From NCBI GenBank assembly GCA_022823725.1, contig JAJEHL010000049.1, positions 310,001 through 374,000 of the forward strand: a DNA stretch of 64,000 nucleotides. The letters run 5' to 3'. The notes under the pieces are model-generated. The model saw only the letters and a list, made by a program, of their open reading frames with translations, was not told the DNA's origin and searched no databases. Source of the DNA: Candidatus Latescibacterota bacterium (GTDB lineage Bacteria > Latescibacterota > UBA2968). Positions 51,493 to 59,087 of this stretch are shown one piece after another. Position 1 is the stretch's first letter. Every line of letters begins with the position of its first letter. A program made the position numbers and the translations under genes.

Positions 51493-52851
51493 ATGCTTAA
51501 TTTTTTTCGGCGAAATAGATCCAAATTTAGCCGGGTCGTTGTTCTGGGCTTAGACGGCATGCCACATAGCTTGTTGCAACGTCTGATTGCCGAGGGGGCT
51601 ATGCCCAATTTTCAGCAGTTGATCGTTCAGGGATCATTGATGTCTATGACGTCGGTGCTGCCTACGGTATCGTCAACGGCCTGGGCGTCAATTGCGACGG
51701 GTTGCAACCCGGGTAAGCACGGGATTTTTGGTTTTATTGACCGCGTACCCCAAACATATGAGATGTTTATTCCATCTTCGAGAACTTTGCGGGGCAAGAC
51801 GTGGGTTGATCTGTTTAGCAATATGGGACAGCGAGTTTTTTCTATGGGGGTGCCGACTACTTTTCCCCCTCGCAAAGTTAATGGCATCTTGATTTCGGGA
51901 TTTTTAGCACCCGATTTGAAGCGAGCGACCTATCCGCCTTCGATAGCGTCTGAACTGGAAGCCATGGGATATTTGATCGATATTGACGCCTGGCAGGCGC
52001 GGATAAATCGTCATAAATTTCTCGATGAGATCTTCTGGGCACTCGACCGACGTGCAGAAGCTATGTTCAAGTATTATGCCCAGGAATCATGGGATTTGTT
52101 TGTAGCGCATTTTATGGATACTGACCGGTTGCACCACTTTCTCTGGGGCGATGTGGAACGAGGAGATGTGTCGTACACCGCGTGGTTTAATCAGTTTTAC
52201 GCACGCGTAGATGAGATCATCGGAGAATTGGTTTCGCGGTTATACAGCGATACGTTGCTCATGATTGTGTCGGACCACGGTTTTTGCGCCCTACAGCGCG
52301 AGGTGCATTTGAATTTTTGGCTACAACAGATGGGGTTGTTGTCTTTTTCATCGCCTGAACCCAAACAGTTGAGAGACCTGGATCCCCGAACGCGGTGTTA
52401 TTCATTGTTGCCCGGGCGATTTTACGTGAATCTAAAGGGCAGGGAGCGCGAGGGCTGCGTTCAGGCAGGTGCTGAATACGAGCAGGTCCGGCGAGATGTG
52501 GCAGATGCGCTGATGGAAATTCGCGATCCCGATGGTGGGGTACCAATTATTGACCGCGTGTTGATGCGCGAAGAGGCTTTTTCCGGCGATGACCTCGATG
52601 CTGCCCCCGATCTTATGGCAGTGCCTGCGCGGGGATATGATTTGAAGGGCGGTTTTGAAAAGCGCGTTTTGTTTGAATCCAGCCCTGTGAATGGCACGCA
52701 TACTTTCGATGATGCGTTGTGGTTTGCCAATGCACCTGGTCTGGCATCTGATGACGCGACTGTGATGGATATTTTGCCTACGATGATGGCTCTGTTGGGG
52801 CTGGAAAGTCCTGAAGGAGTGGATGGTCGAGTCGTGAGAGGAGCTTTGTGA
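51493..52851 (+). CDS. Alkaline-phosphatase-superfamily phosphodiesterase/nucleotide-pyrophosphatase-like protein
   Basis: The 452-residue protein starts with the metal-binding core VVLGLDGMPHSLLQRL and PTVSSTAWASIATGCNPGKHG near residue 60; the Ser/Thr there is the nucleophile position. HFMDTDRLHHFLWGD and IVSDHGF supply more metal ligands. The family cleaves phosphodiesters, pyrophosphates or phosphonates, and the substrate is unknown. No signal peptide is seen. A GGGGGAT site precedes the ATG. The GTG of the tetraheme cytochrome gene overlaps the stop by 4 bases. Confidence 0.85.
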   Translation: MLNFFRRNRSKFSRVVVLGLDGMPHSLLQRLIAEGAMPNFQQLIVQGSLMSMTSVLPTVSSTAWASIATGCNPGKHGIFGFIDRVPQTYEMFIPSSRTLRGKTWVDLFSNMGQRVFSMGVPTTFPPRKVNGILISGFLAPDLKRATYPPSIASELEAMGYLIDIDAWQARINRHKFLDEIFWALDRRAEAMFKYYAQESWDLFVAHFMDTDRLHHFLWGDVERGDVSYTAWFNQFYARVDEIIGELVSRLYSDTLLMIVSDHGFCALQREVHLNFWLQQMGLLSFSSPEPKQLRDLDPRTRCYSLLPGRFYVNLKGREREGCVQAGAEYEQVRRDVADALMEIRDPDGGVPIIDRVLMREEAFSGDDLDAAPDLMAVPARGYDLKGGFEKRVLFESSPVNGTHTFDDALWFANAPGLASDDATVMDILPTMMALLGLESPEGVDGRVVRGAL

Positions 52852-53435
52852 AACGTTTTGTTTTTTGCTGTGCGGTTATCTCGCTTTGTGCCGATATACA
52901 CGCGGACGATCATCACGTTCTGGATACGAGCAAAGAGGGTATGGAAGCGATTTCTAATGCTCTGGGAGTAAAATGTAAGTATTGCCATCCGTCTGTGACT
53001 GAGGCTGGTGAACGCGATTACAAAGAACCGTCTCCGTTTAAGAAAACAGCGCTTTATATGAAGCATCATTTTGTGGATGGTCTGGTTACACCAACTGGGA
53101 AAACGATTGATTGTGCTTTTTGCCACACGGGCAAGGTGCGGTTTGTGATGCGCGATACGAGTGCGGCCAAACCCTCGCGGTTGGCGGGTATGTCGCGTGG
53201 AGAAATTGTGGCGATGATGAAAGAAATGCAGAAAGCATTGGGTGTGAAGGCATGCGACTATTGCCATGTGAGAAGGCGCGACGGCCGGCTCGATCCGGTC
53301 ACGCCTACCCCCAATAAGGTTGTTGCACGCATGATGATGGAGAAGTTTACAGATCGCTTATTGGATATTAAAACGGGCAAGCCCGCAACGTGCCAGACTT
53401 GTCATGAGGGGAAAGCGAGGTTTTTAGAGCGGTGA
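52848..53435 (+). CDS. Tetraheme c-type cytochrome, reaction-centre cytochrome subunit-like
   Basis: The 195-residue protein has a signal-like N-terminus and four CxxCH heme motifs: CKYCH, CAFCH, CDYCH and CQTCH. It is a tandem duplication: each half has an LGVK-C..CH site, about 50-60 residues, then a C..CHxGKxRF site. The VVARMMMEKFTDRLL segment before the last site resembles the Met-ligand helices of photosynthetic reaction-centre cytochrome c. It should be exported and carry electrons at the envelope. GTG start; it overlaps the phosphatase-like gene. Confidence 0.8.
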   Translation: MKRFVFCCAVISLCADIHADDHHVLDTSKEGMEAISNALGVKCKYCHPSVTEAGERDYKEPSPFKKTALYMKHHFVDGLVTPTGKTIDCAFCHTGKVRFVMRDTSAAKPSRLAGMSRGEIVAMMKEMQKALGVKACDYCHVRRRDGRLDPVTPTPNKVVARMMMEKFTDRLLDIKTGKPATCQTCHEGKARFLER

Positions 53436-53455
53436 GTACTGGCTCTTTACACATC

Positions 53456-53908
53456 TCATCTTTCAAGTTGCCTCAGTTCTTTTTCAAAGTCACTGAGGTC
53501 TTTGAATTGGCGGTACACAGAGGCAAAGCGCACGTAGGCAACGTCGTCGAGGCGTTTGAGCTCTGTCATGACAAGTTCGCCAATGTGCGCTTTGGCTTCT
53601 ATTTCGCGTTCGCCTCTGCTTACGAGTTGATCTTCGATTCGGTCGGCGATTTCTTCAATCTGAGCTGTTGAGATCGGACGTTTGGTGCAGGAGAGCCGGA
53701 TTTTATCCATGAGTTTGTTTTTGTCAAAGATTTCGCGTCGTCCATCGGATTTGATAACGGTAAGAGGGGTGTCTTCGATGTATTCGTAGGTCGTGAATCG
53801 ACGTTCGCACCCCAGGCATTCTCGGCGTCGTCGAATGGCGGTGCCTTCTTTGCTGGACCTGGAGTCAACCACTTTGTCCTCGATCACGCCACAATAAGGA
53901 CATTTCAT
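53456..53908 (-). CDS. nrdR: Ribonucleotide reductase repressor NrdR
   Basis: Starting at the ATG at 53908, the protein has about 150 residues, the standard NrdR length. MKCPYC and [14 protein letters not shown] form the zinc ribbon, and an ATP-cone follows ([16 protein letters not shown]). It represses ribonucleotide reductase genes when dATP is high, through NrdR boxes elsewhere. A strong promoter lies just upstream. No nrd gene is near. Confidence 0.95.
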   Translation of the reverse strand: MKCPYCGVIEDKVVDSRSSKEGTAIRRRRECLGCERRFTTYEYIEDTPLTVIKSDGRREIFDKNKLMDKIRLSCTKRPISTAQIEEIADRIEDQLVSRGEREIEAKAHIGELVMTELKRLDDVAYVRFASVYRQFKDLSDFEKELRQLER

Positions 53909-53957
53909 GAAATAGGATTCCTTTCTTAAAATCAACATGATATTGTGTGTTGATCAA

Positions 53958-53987
53958 ATTATAGCACTAAATATAGGGTACTGTCAA
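53958..53987 (-). promoter_or_regulatory. Sigma70-type promoter of nrdR
   Basis: On the minus strand TTGACA (53982-53987) and TATAAT (53958-53963), both perfect consensus, are separated by 18 bases. Transcription would start near 53951, about 40 bases before the ATG. Confidence 0.75.
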
Positions 53988-54026
53988 GAGAGGAATTGTA
54001 AATGTGTGTTAAAATCAATGGCGTTG

Positions 54027-54068
54027 TAAAAAAAGGGACCCATCATTTACCCGATGCGTCCCATTTTT
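54027..54068 (-). terminator. Terminator of the outer-membrane protein gene
   Basis: GGGACCCATC (54035-54044) pairs with GATGCGTCCC (54053-54062) with one mismatch, and the minus strand continues into seven T. It follows the stop at 54088. Confidence 0.8.
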
Positions 54069-54087
54069 GACTTTATGTGGTGATTTT

Positions 54088-55002
54088 TTAGAACGCTTTT
54101 CCAAATCCTATGGCTGCGGAAAAGCCACTAAAATTGCCGGGTGAACCCATCGCGTCGATGAATCGCGCCAGGGTGTATCGGCCTTCAATGGTGAGGGCGA
54201 GTTCTTTTTTCGCGCCGAAATGAATATTCAGGCCAGAAGCGAGATGACCGCCCAGGGTTAAGGAGGTACTTGGGAAATCATCGAGGGTAAGGGGAACCGT
54301 AAGGTTGAGGCTGTTGTGTCTATTGCGAACTATTCTGTCTAACCCCAAATTATTTCCGTAGTACCCCAGTCGGTGTGATCGGTGATCCAGCCGGATGATG
54401 GGGCCAAAACCAAATCCAATATGGGGATTGATGCGCGATGTGGGCGCAAAGTGGCGTTGGAGGCCGATGGGTATGGTGATCAGGGTGATTCGCGTTGTAC
54501 CCAGGGGCATCAAGTCTCCCAGAATAGCCCTGGATCTGGATAAGCTATAGGTGAGAAATTCTGGACTGGCGGTAAAGCGCGTGTTTGGGGATATTTTATG
54601 ATCGTAGTTGATGCGAGAGCCAAAGCCTCCGCTGGCTGTTGAAAAGAAAATTCCGATTTGATTGAGCATTTTCATAGGGTCCGGAAGCGGTGTATATACG
54701 GGCGATAGTCTGGCTGGATTACTGAGAACTGATTGTCTGGGACCACCGAGGATGCAAGGGGCATGGGGACCGGATGGGCCTTTGGGCACTGTAGAGAGCG
54801 AATCGATCGGAAGTGAAATGGTGCCTTCGGGGATGTGGATCGTTATTTCCCCTCTGGTGTTGATGCCAATGTCACTGTTGCTTATTGAACCCGACAATTG
54901 GGCTTTGGATTTTTTGAGTGAGGGTTCAAAATTTGGTGCAGATGATGCTGTGACGGGCAAGCAGACGAGAGCGGCGAGCAAAAACAGTCGAATATATGAC
55001 AT
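54088..55002 (-). CDS. Putative outer-membrane beta-barrel protein
   Basis: From the ATG at 55002 (AGGAGG upstream) the protein has about 304 residues and a signal peptide (FLLAALVCLPVTASS). The N-terminal part is disordered, then a series of amphipathic strands (IGIFFSTASGGFG, YSLSRSRAILG, ITLITIPIGLQRHF, IGFGFGPIIRL) ends in Phe, as outer-membrane barrels do. I recognise no family. It could be a porin-like or opacity-type protein. Confidence 0.7.
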   Translation of the reverse strand: MSYIRLFLLAALVCLPVTASSAPNFEPSLKKSKAQLSGSISNSDIGINTRGEITIHIPEGTISLPIDSLSTVPKGPSGPHAPCILGGPRQSVLSNPARLSPVYTPLPDPMKMLNQIGIFFSTASGGFGSRINYDHKISPNTRFTASPEFLTYSLSRSRAILGDLMPLGTTRITLITIPIGLQRHFAPTSRINPHIGFGFGPIIRLDHRSHRLGYYGNNLGLDRIVRNRHNSLNLTVPLTLDDFPSTSLTLGGHLASGLNIHFGAKKELALTIEGRYTLARFIDAMGSPGNFSGFSAAIGFGKAF

Positions 55003-55036
55003 GGTAACCTCCTGAAAGTGTATGACCCCGGCTATT

Positions 55037-55065
55037 ATTATAGTAAGCAAAATTTGTGCCGTAAA
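55037..55065 (-). promoter_or_regulatory. Candidate promoter of the outer-membrane protein gene
   Basis: On the minus strand TTTACG (55060-55065) and TATAAT (55037-55042), 17 bases apart, lie about 40 bases before the ribosome site. The -10 is perfect; the -35 is weak. Confidence 0.5.
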
Positions 55066-55283
55066 GTGTCTTTTATGGAGAAAATATATAAGTGATTGTT
55101 TTTATGTATTTTGTATTGTATAGGCGAGAAAATAGCGGATGTGTTTTTTTTGCACAGGTGTTGTAAAATTGATACGGTAAGGGGTTGGAATGCGTAAAGA
55201 GTTGATATTTACAACTTGACCTGCATAGTAGATTTCTACATGAATAATTTAGTTACTTGAACAAAAACCAAAAAGGAAAATAC

Positions 55284-56042
55284 GTGCATATATCGCTGGA
55301 ATTTGAAAATGACGCCGTCAAGCGCGCGCTTGAGTCGTCCTATTGTCCCAAACCGATTAGAGAAGCTCGGCAGAGGCAGGACGAGATTCTCATCGAGCGA
55401 CTTCGGCATGGTCCATACAAAATTGCGGATATCGGATGTGGTGATGGCTACCACGCCGTTCTATTCTCGCGGCACTGTCTTTTGTATCACGGTTTTGAAA
55501 TATCACCTGAAATGGCTGAAGAAGCACGTATGCTGTGGGAGAAAGAACGCATTGACAATGCACAGATATTCATAGGCGACGCCGCCGAGGCAGTGGTTGA
55601 GGAAGCGTTTTACGACCTCGTTTTCTGTCTGTATTTTACCCCGGGTAATATCAGGGATAAATCCGATGATCTCAGCCTGTACAGCGATGAGTATCTCGAC
55701 CGCAATCCGCGGTTTATTCAGACGATTTCTCGTTTTTATCGCGCTCTGAAAATCGGCGGTTCCGCATTTTTTACCATGTATAAGGATGTGCCGGAAACTG
55801 AGGCCGCGCAAGTCGATTTTTATGAGCATACGGGGCAGCGCGTTGTGACGCCTTTGGGGGCGCGATTTGTGGCGACTGCCGAGGGTTTTTGGTCTGCGAG
55901 GTGGACGCGAGACAGCATTTTGTCCAATCTCGGTGCGTGTGGCATTGGGGCAGAGGATATCGTGTTTCACGACCTGAATGACATTGCGTGGTTGGTCGAG
56001 GTGGTGAAGTGTTCTCACTTGGGAAAAGGAGCGTTTGCATGA
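55284..56042 (+). CDS. Class I SAM-dependent methyltransferase
   Basis: The protein has about 252 residues from GTG 55284, which has AAGGA six bases upstream; a longer frame from TTG 55257 has no such site. Motif I is IADIGCGDGYHAVLFSR, followed by acidic segment SPEMAEEARMLWE and VFCLYFTPGNI. It transfers a methyl group to a small molecule or other target. The ATG of the XRE gene overlaps its stop (ATGA). Confidence 0.85.
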   Translation: MHISLEFENDAVKRALESSYCPKPIREARQRQDEILIERLRHGPYKIADIGCGDGYHAVLFSRHCLLYHGFEISPEMAEEARMLWEKERIDNAQIFIGDAAEAVVEEAFYDLVFCLYFTPGNIRDKSDDLSLYSDEYLDRNPRFIQTISRFYRALKIGGSAFFTMYKDVPETEAAQVDFYEHTGQRVVTPLGARFVATAEGFWSARWTRDSILSNLGACGIGAEDIVFHDLNDIAWLVEVVKCSHLGKGAFA

Positions 56043-56416
56043 CGAGGCGGGAGCTTTACAATAAAGAAATAGCAGGCGAGAAAATTCGGCGCTGGCAACG
56101 CGAATCGGGTTTACAGGGTCAGGAGATCGCCAAAATGGTTGGGATTAGTGCGCCCTATTACAGCGATATTCGAAAGGGCAAACAACGTGGGTCAATTCCC
56201 GTGTTGGCAAAAATTGCAGATGTGCTGGGCAGAAGTGTCGAAGATTTGTTGACGGATCAAGAAATCGGCCAGGAAACAATACAGGTCGCCGAACTGAGGA
56301 AAGCGTTGCTGCCGTTATTCAAATCAGAAACCGATGATGTTATTGAGGGGATTCAACTCTGGCGGAGCGCACCACACAATTTCAAAGCTGCGTTTCGATC
56401 CTTGCTCGATGGTTGA
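56039..56416 (+). CDS. XRE-family helix-turn-helix regulator
   Basis: The product is about 125 residues from the ATG at 56039. The DNA-binding domain covers residues 15-70 (WQRESGLQGQEIAKMVGISA, VLAKIADVLG), and a helical tail follows. It overlaps the methyltransferase gene by 4 bases, so the pair is coupled. A methyltransferase beside a small XRE regulator can be a restriction-modification relic or an unrelated regulatory pair; no endonuclease is seen. Confidence 0.85.
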   Translation: MTRRELYNKEIAGEKIRRWQRESGLQGQEIAKMVGISAPYYSDIRKGKQRGSIPVLAKIADVLGRSVEDLLTDQEIGQETIQVAELRKALLPLFKSETDDVIEGIQLWRSAPHNFKAAFRSLLDG

Positions 56417-56737
56417 AAATATCCGCAGATGTACGTAGAAAAAACGCGAGTGATCGGTGTACAACTGGCCGCCTATCAGAGCCTGCCCCACAAGTGGGTA
56501 ATGTGGGGCCAGTTCAGTTGAGCGTTTTACACAGATCGCTTAAAATAATAAAAGGGAACCGAAAAATTTTGGTTCCCTTATTTTTTTGGGGATTATATAC
56601 CAAAGTGAACAGACCTTTGAGTAGGGGATTATATACGAAAGTGCCACTGGAAAATATATTGTCACCTTACCCTACCAGCGACAGCGTTTTTAGGTATCTC
56701 TCCAGGTATGTTCAATCGAATATGTTTTAGAGCGGCG
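56417..56737. other. Intergenic region with terminator and direct repeats
   Basis: A perfect hairpin, AAGGGAACC with GGTTCCCTT (56552-56579), is followed by a long T run (56581-56587) and is a good plus-strand terminator for the XRE gene. Two copies of GGGGATTATATACCAAAGTG (56588-56607) and GGGGATTATATACGAAAGTG (56624-56643), 36 bases apart, follow. A 105-codon frame through this stretch spans both and is not a gene. Confidence 0.7.
56551..56588 (+). terminator. Terminator after the XRE gene
   Basis: A 9-base-pair perfect stem with a GAAAAATTTT loop is followed by seven T. Strong on the plus strand. Confidence 0.85.
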
Positions 56738-57190
56738 TTAGGTGGTTTGCAATAAATCTATTTGCACATCTCCTGTTGTGCCATCATAGAACATTTGACA
56801 GGACTTCAGGAAGTCCCTACCCATCAAGACCTTGTGATGCTGACTACCACCAGCCAGATCGACAACAGGAAACAGCCCAGAGAGCGTTTCTCCCAGTGCT
56901 GGAATATAAATCTGTCCCAAATGTACATTGACCGTCTCTGGGCCCGAAATACCAGCGATAAGAAAAGGCTCTCCGTGAATTGGTAATCCCATCTGCATAG
57001 CAAAGGTTTTATCAATACATGTATTGGAGGCTCCTGTGTCTATTAGTGCATATACTGGTGATGTCATTGTATCCAGATTGGGATCTGGGTATGTGTCATA
57101 ATCAAGCCCTACCCGAACCATAATGGTTGGACCTTGACTAATTAGACTTTCCGGGTTTACGAATCCTACTTTGGTAGATTTTGCAGGCAT
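56738..57190 (-). CDS. Retropepsin-like aspartic protease domain protein
   Basis: The 150-residue protein carries the aspartic-protease motif in VYALIDTGASNTCID (D-T-G-A-S) near residue 52, with the second half LMGRDFLKSCQ matching bacterial retropepsin-like families. It is soluble and has no signal peptide. One Asp per chain means a dimer would form the active site. It overlaps the small upstream gene by 25 bases; such pairs occur in many genomes. Function unknown. Confidence 0.75.
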   Translation of the reverse strand: MPAKSTKVGFVNPESLISQGPTIMVRVGLDYDTYPDPNLDTMTSPVYALIDTGASNTCIDKTFAMQMGLPIHGEPFLIAGISGPETVNVHLGQIYIPALGETLSGLFPVVDLAGGSQHHKVLMGRDFLKSCQMFYDGTTGDVQIDLLQTT

Positions 57191-57465
57191 TGTGCTCCCT
57201 CAAAGTTAATAGAGGAAACAGCCCCAAAAACTGTGGGTAATCCACTTCTGTATAGGCTTTCTGTTGCTCCCACTTGTTTTATCAAGAAAGCGTTGTCTCT
57301 GAATTTCTTGACAGCACTAATTACCGCTTCATTCTGTGTGTCAAAGACACCCCTGAGCTTGCCTTCGTAAACGATAATCCATTTACCAAAGTGCTCAAGC
57401 TCAAGACCGTCTTTACACATTTTTCTGTATGCAGCAATTTCGTCTTTAAGTGTCCAGTCACTCAT
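57166..57465 (-). CDS. Small protein paired with the aspartic protease gene
   Basis: The 99-residue protein has the pattern GKWIIVYEGKLRGVFDT followed by EAVISAVKKF and FLIKQVG, seen in DUF5678-like proteins that lie beside retropepsin-like proteases. It overlaps the protease gene by 25 bases, so translation is coupled. The family call is by pattern only, and the function is unknown. Confidence 0.6.
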   Translation of the reverse strand: MSDWTLKDEIAAYRKMCKDGLELEHFGKWIIVYEGKLRGVFDTQNEAVISAVKKFRDNAFLIKQVGATESLYRSGLPTVFGAVSSINFEGAQCLQNLPK

Positions 57466-57616
57466 AGCCCCCCTCCTTTGTTGTTACTGTTTAACCTCTT
57501 GGGCATCTTCACCCCTATTACCATATATAACGGAACCCCCTTTCAAAAAGTCAAGAATTTTTACTTATTTTACAAGATCGCTTCTCGGTTGGGAAGGTCT
57601 CGCCGAGAGGATGAGT

Positions 57617-57648
57617 AAAAAAAGCCGCATTCTCACGCGGCCTTTTTC
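57617..57648 (+). terminator. Terminator-like hairpin
   Basis: GCCGC (57624-57628) and GCGGC (57637-57641) form a short stem followed by CTTTTT, flanked on the other side by AAAAAAA, so it could act on both strands. It lies near the outer edge of the IS remnant. Confidence 0.6.
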
Positions 57649-57862
57649 ATAATCTTCTCATCGAACAAGGTCCTGATCCGTCCCCGTTGTGCCAGCGCAT
57701 CTTCGGCATGTCCTCTGGCACTTCTAAAGAAGGGCAAAGGTCACGATGTTGCGAGCCGCGCAATACTAAATCCTCAAGTACAAACAAAAGCCCGTCGATC
57801 ACCACTTGATTGAGGATAGCTTGGAGTTCCCCCGGTTCGGTGGAGAGTTTAGGGCTTGTGTT
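57647..57862 (-). other. Open 71-codon frame after the transposase stop
   Basis: In the same minus-strand frame as the transposase and directly after its TGA, codons stay open to a TGA at 57647-57649. The segment includes ELQAILNQVVIDGLLFVLED and SLEVPEDMPKMRWHNGDG. I do not recognise it. It may be a passenger or remnant within the IS end. Confidence 0.35.
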
Positions 57863-58597
57863 TCAAGCCTGTGATAGATGCAGTTTTTCATAAGCTATCG
57901 GTGCATGGTAGGCGATGGAAGAATGCCTACGATGCGGGTTATACCATCCTTCAATGTAGGAGAAGATAGCCAAACGAGCCTCCTTATGCGTACGGAAGGA
58001 TCGGCGGTTGATCAACTCGCATTCAAGCGTGGCGAAGAAGCTCTCGCACAGTGCGTTGTCATAGCAGTCGCCAGCAGCCCCCATTGAAGGACGTACGCCA
58101 GCTTCACGACAACGGTTTCCAAACGCTATCGAGGTATATTGCGCTCCCTGGTCAGAGTGATGGATCACGTCTTGTGGACGGCGCTGGTAAAGGGCCATAT
58201 TCAAAGCTGACAAGACCAACTCACTTTGCAAGTGTGTCGCCATTGCCCAACCCACGACGCGGCGGGAGAAGGCATCAATGACAACACTCAGATACAAGAA
58301 GCCCGACCAAGTAGGCACGTAGGTAATGTCAGCCACCCAGAGTTTATTGACCGTTGCAACCGTGAAGTCGCGCTTGACCAGATCGGGAGCCTTATTAGTC
58401 TGATGCGCCTTAACAGTGGTTTGGATGCCTTTTCTGCGGCTAACGCCACAAATGCCTATCTCACGCATCAGACGCGCTACGCGCTTCTTGCCTACTCGGA
58501 TACCCATATCCATCAGGTCTTTCCAGATGCGAGGGGCACCATAGGTGCTATCCGATCTAACTACTCATAAGGTACCCACCAAAACGGGTCAAGTCCA
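57665..58597 (-). mobile_element. IS3-family insertion sequence remnant
   Basis: It contains the C-terminal part of an IS3-type OrfB. The candidate left end on the minus strand, TGGACTTGACCCGTTTTGG (starting at 58597), resembles IS150-group termini. A weak matching end, ACGGATCAGGACC against ACGGGTCAAGTCC (10 of 13), occurs near 57670. OrfA and the start of OrfB are missing, so it is not mobile by itself. Boundaries are approximate. Confidence 0.6.
57863..58566 (-). pseudogene. IS3-family transposase OrfB, N-terminally truncated
   Basis: The open frame runs from about 58566 to the stop at 57863 and gives SDSTYGAPRIWKDLMDMGIR, then the integrase core: DITYVPTW (first Asp), HHSDQGAQYTS (second Asp) and CESFFATLECE (Glu). 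The DDE triad is intact, but the N-terminal half of OrfB and OrfA are lost. A frame starting at ATG 58513 gives 216 residues, against about 280 in intact OrfB proteins. Confidence 0.85.
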
Positions 58598-58955
58598 GTA
58601 TCAACGCGAAACTGGATGCCCTCGTGGAAGGCATTGCTGGACGCAAGATTGGCATAAAAACTATAGGTCAGAAAATCATCGACCTGGAAGAACAAAAAAG
58701 CCAGATAGAGCAGGAGATAATGGACAATGAAGCAACGCTGGCAGAGGCAAAAGAAAAAGTCGTAAATGTTGCCAATTTTCGGCAGTCACTTACGACTTTT
58801 GAAGGGTTATTCAAAGCAGGCACGCCAGAAGAACAGAGAGACCTGTTGCAAATGCATATTAGCCAGCTAATATACACTCCTGATGAGATTCAACTCGCCC
58901 TGTTTGCTGCTGGAAGCAAGGCTGATAAAGCCAGCAATCCGCTAAATGGGAATTT

Positions 58956-58977
<22 letters not shown>
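58598..58977 (+). pseudogene. Serine recombinase, C-terminal remnant
   Basis: The frame has no start and enters at the IS end: INAKLDALVEGIAGRKIG, then a coiled coil (IIDLEEQKSQIEQEIMDNEA) and the tail FKAGTPEEQRDLLQMHISQL, as at the C-terminus of large serine recombinases. The catalytic N-terminal domain is absent. The frame ends inside the 3' half of tRNA-fMet, with its stop at 58975-58977 in the T-loop region. It is probably what is left of an element that integrated at the tRNA gene. Confidence 0.7.
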
Positions 58978-59032
<55 letters not shown>

Positions 59033-59087
59033 ACCTTATGTCCAGATAAGCACTAAGAAAAAACGGGATTTTGGGGTTATTGTCAAG

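Noticed and set aside
56413-56730. A 105-codon plus-strand frame after the XRE gene.
   Set aside because: It runs through a strong terminator and two direct repeats, has no ribosome site, and its residues do not look like a folded protein.
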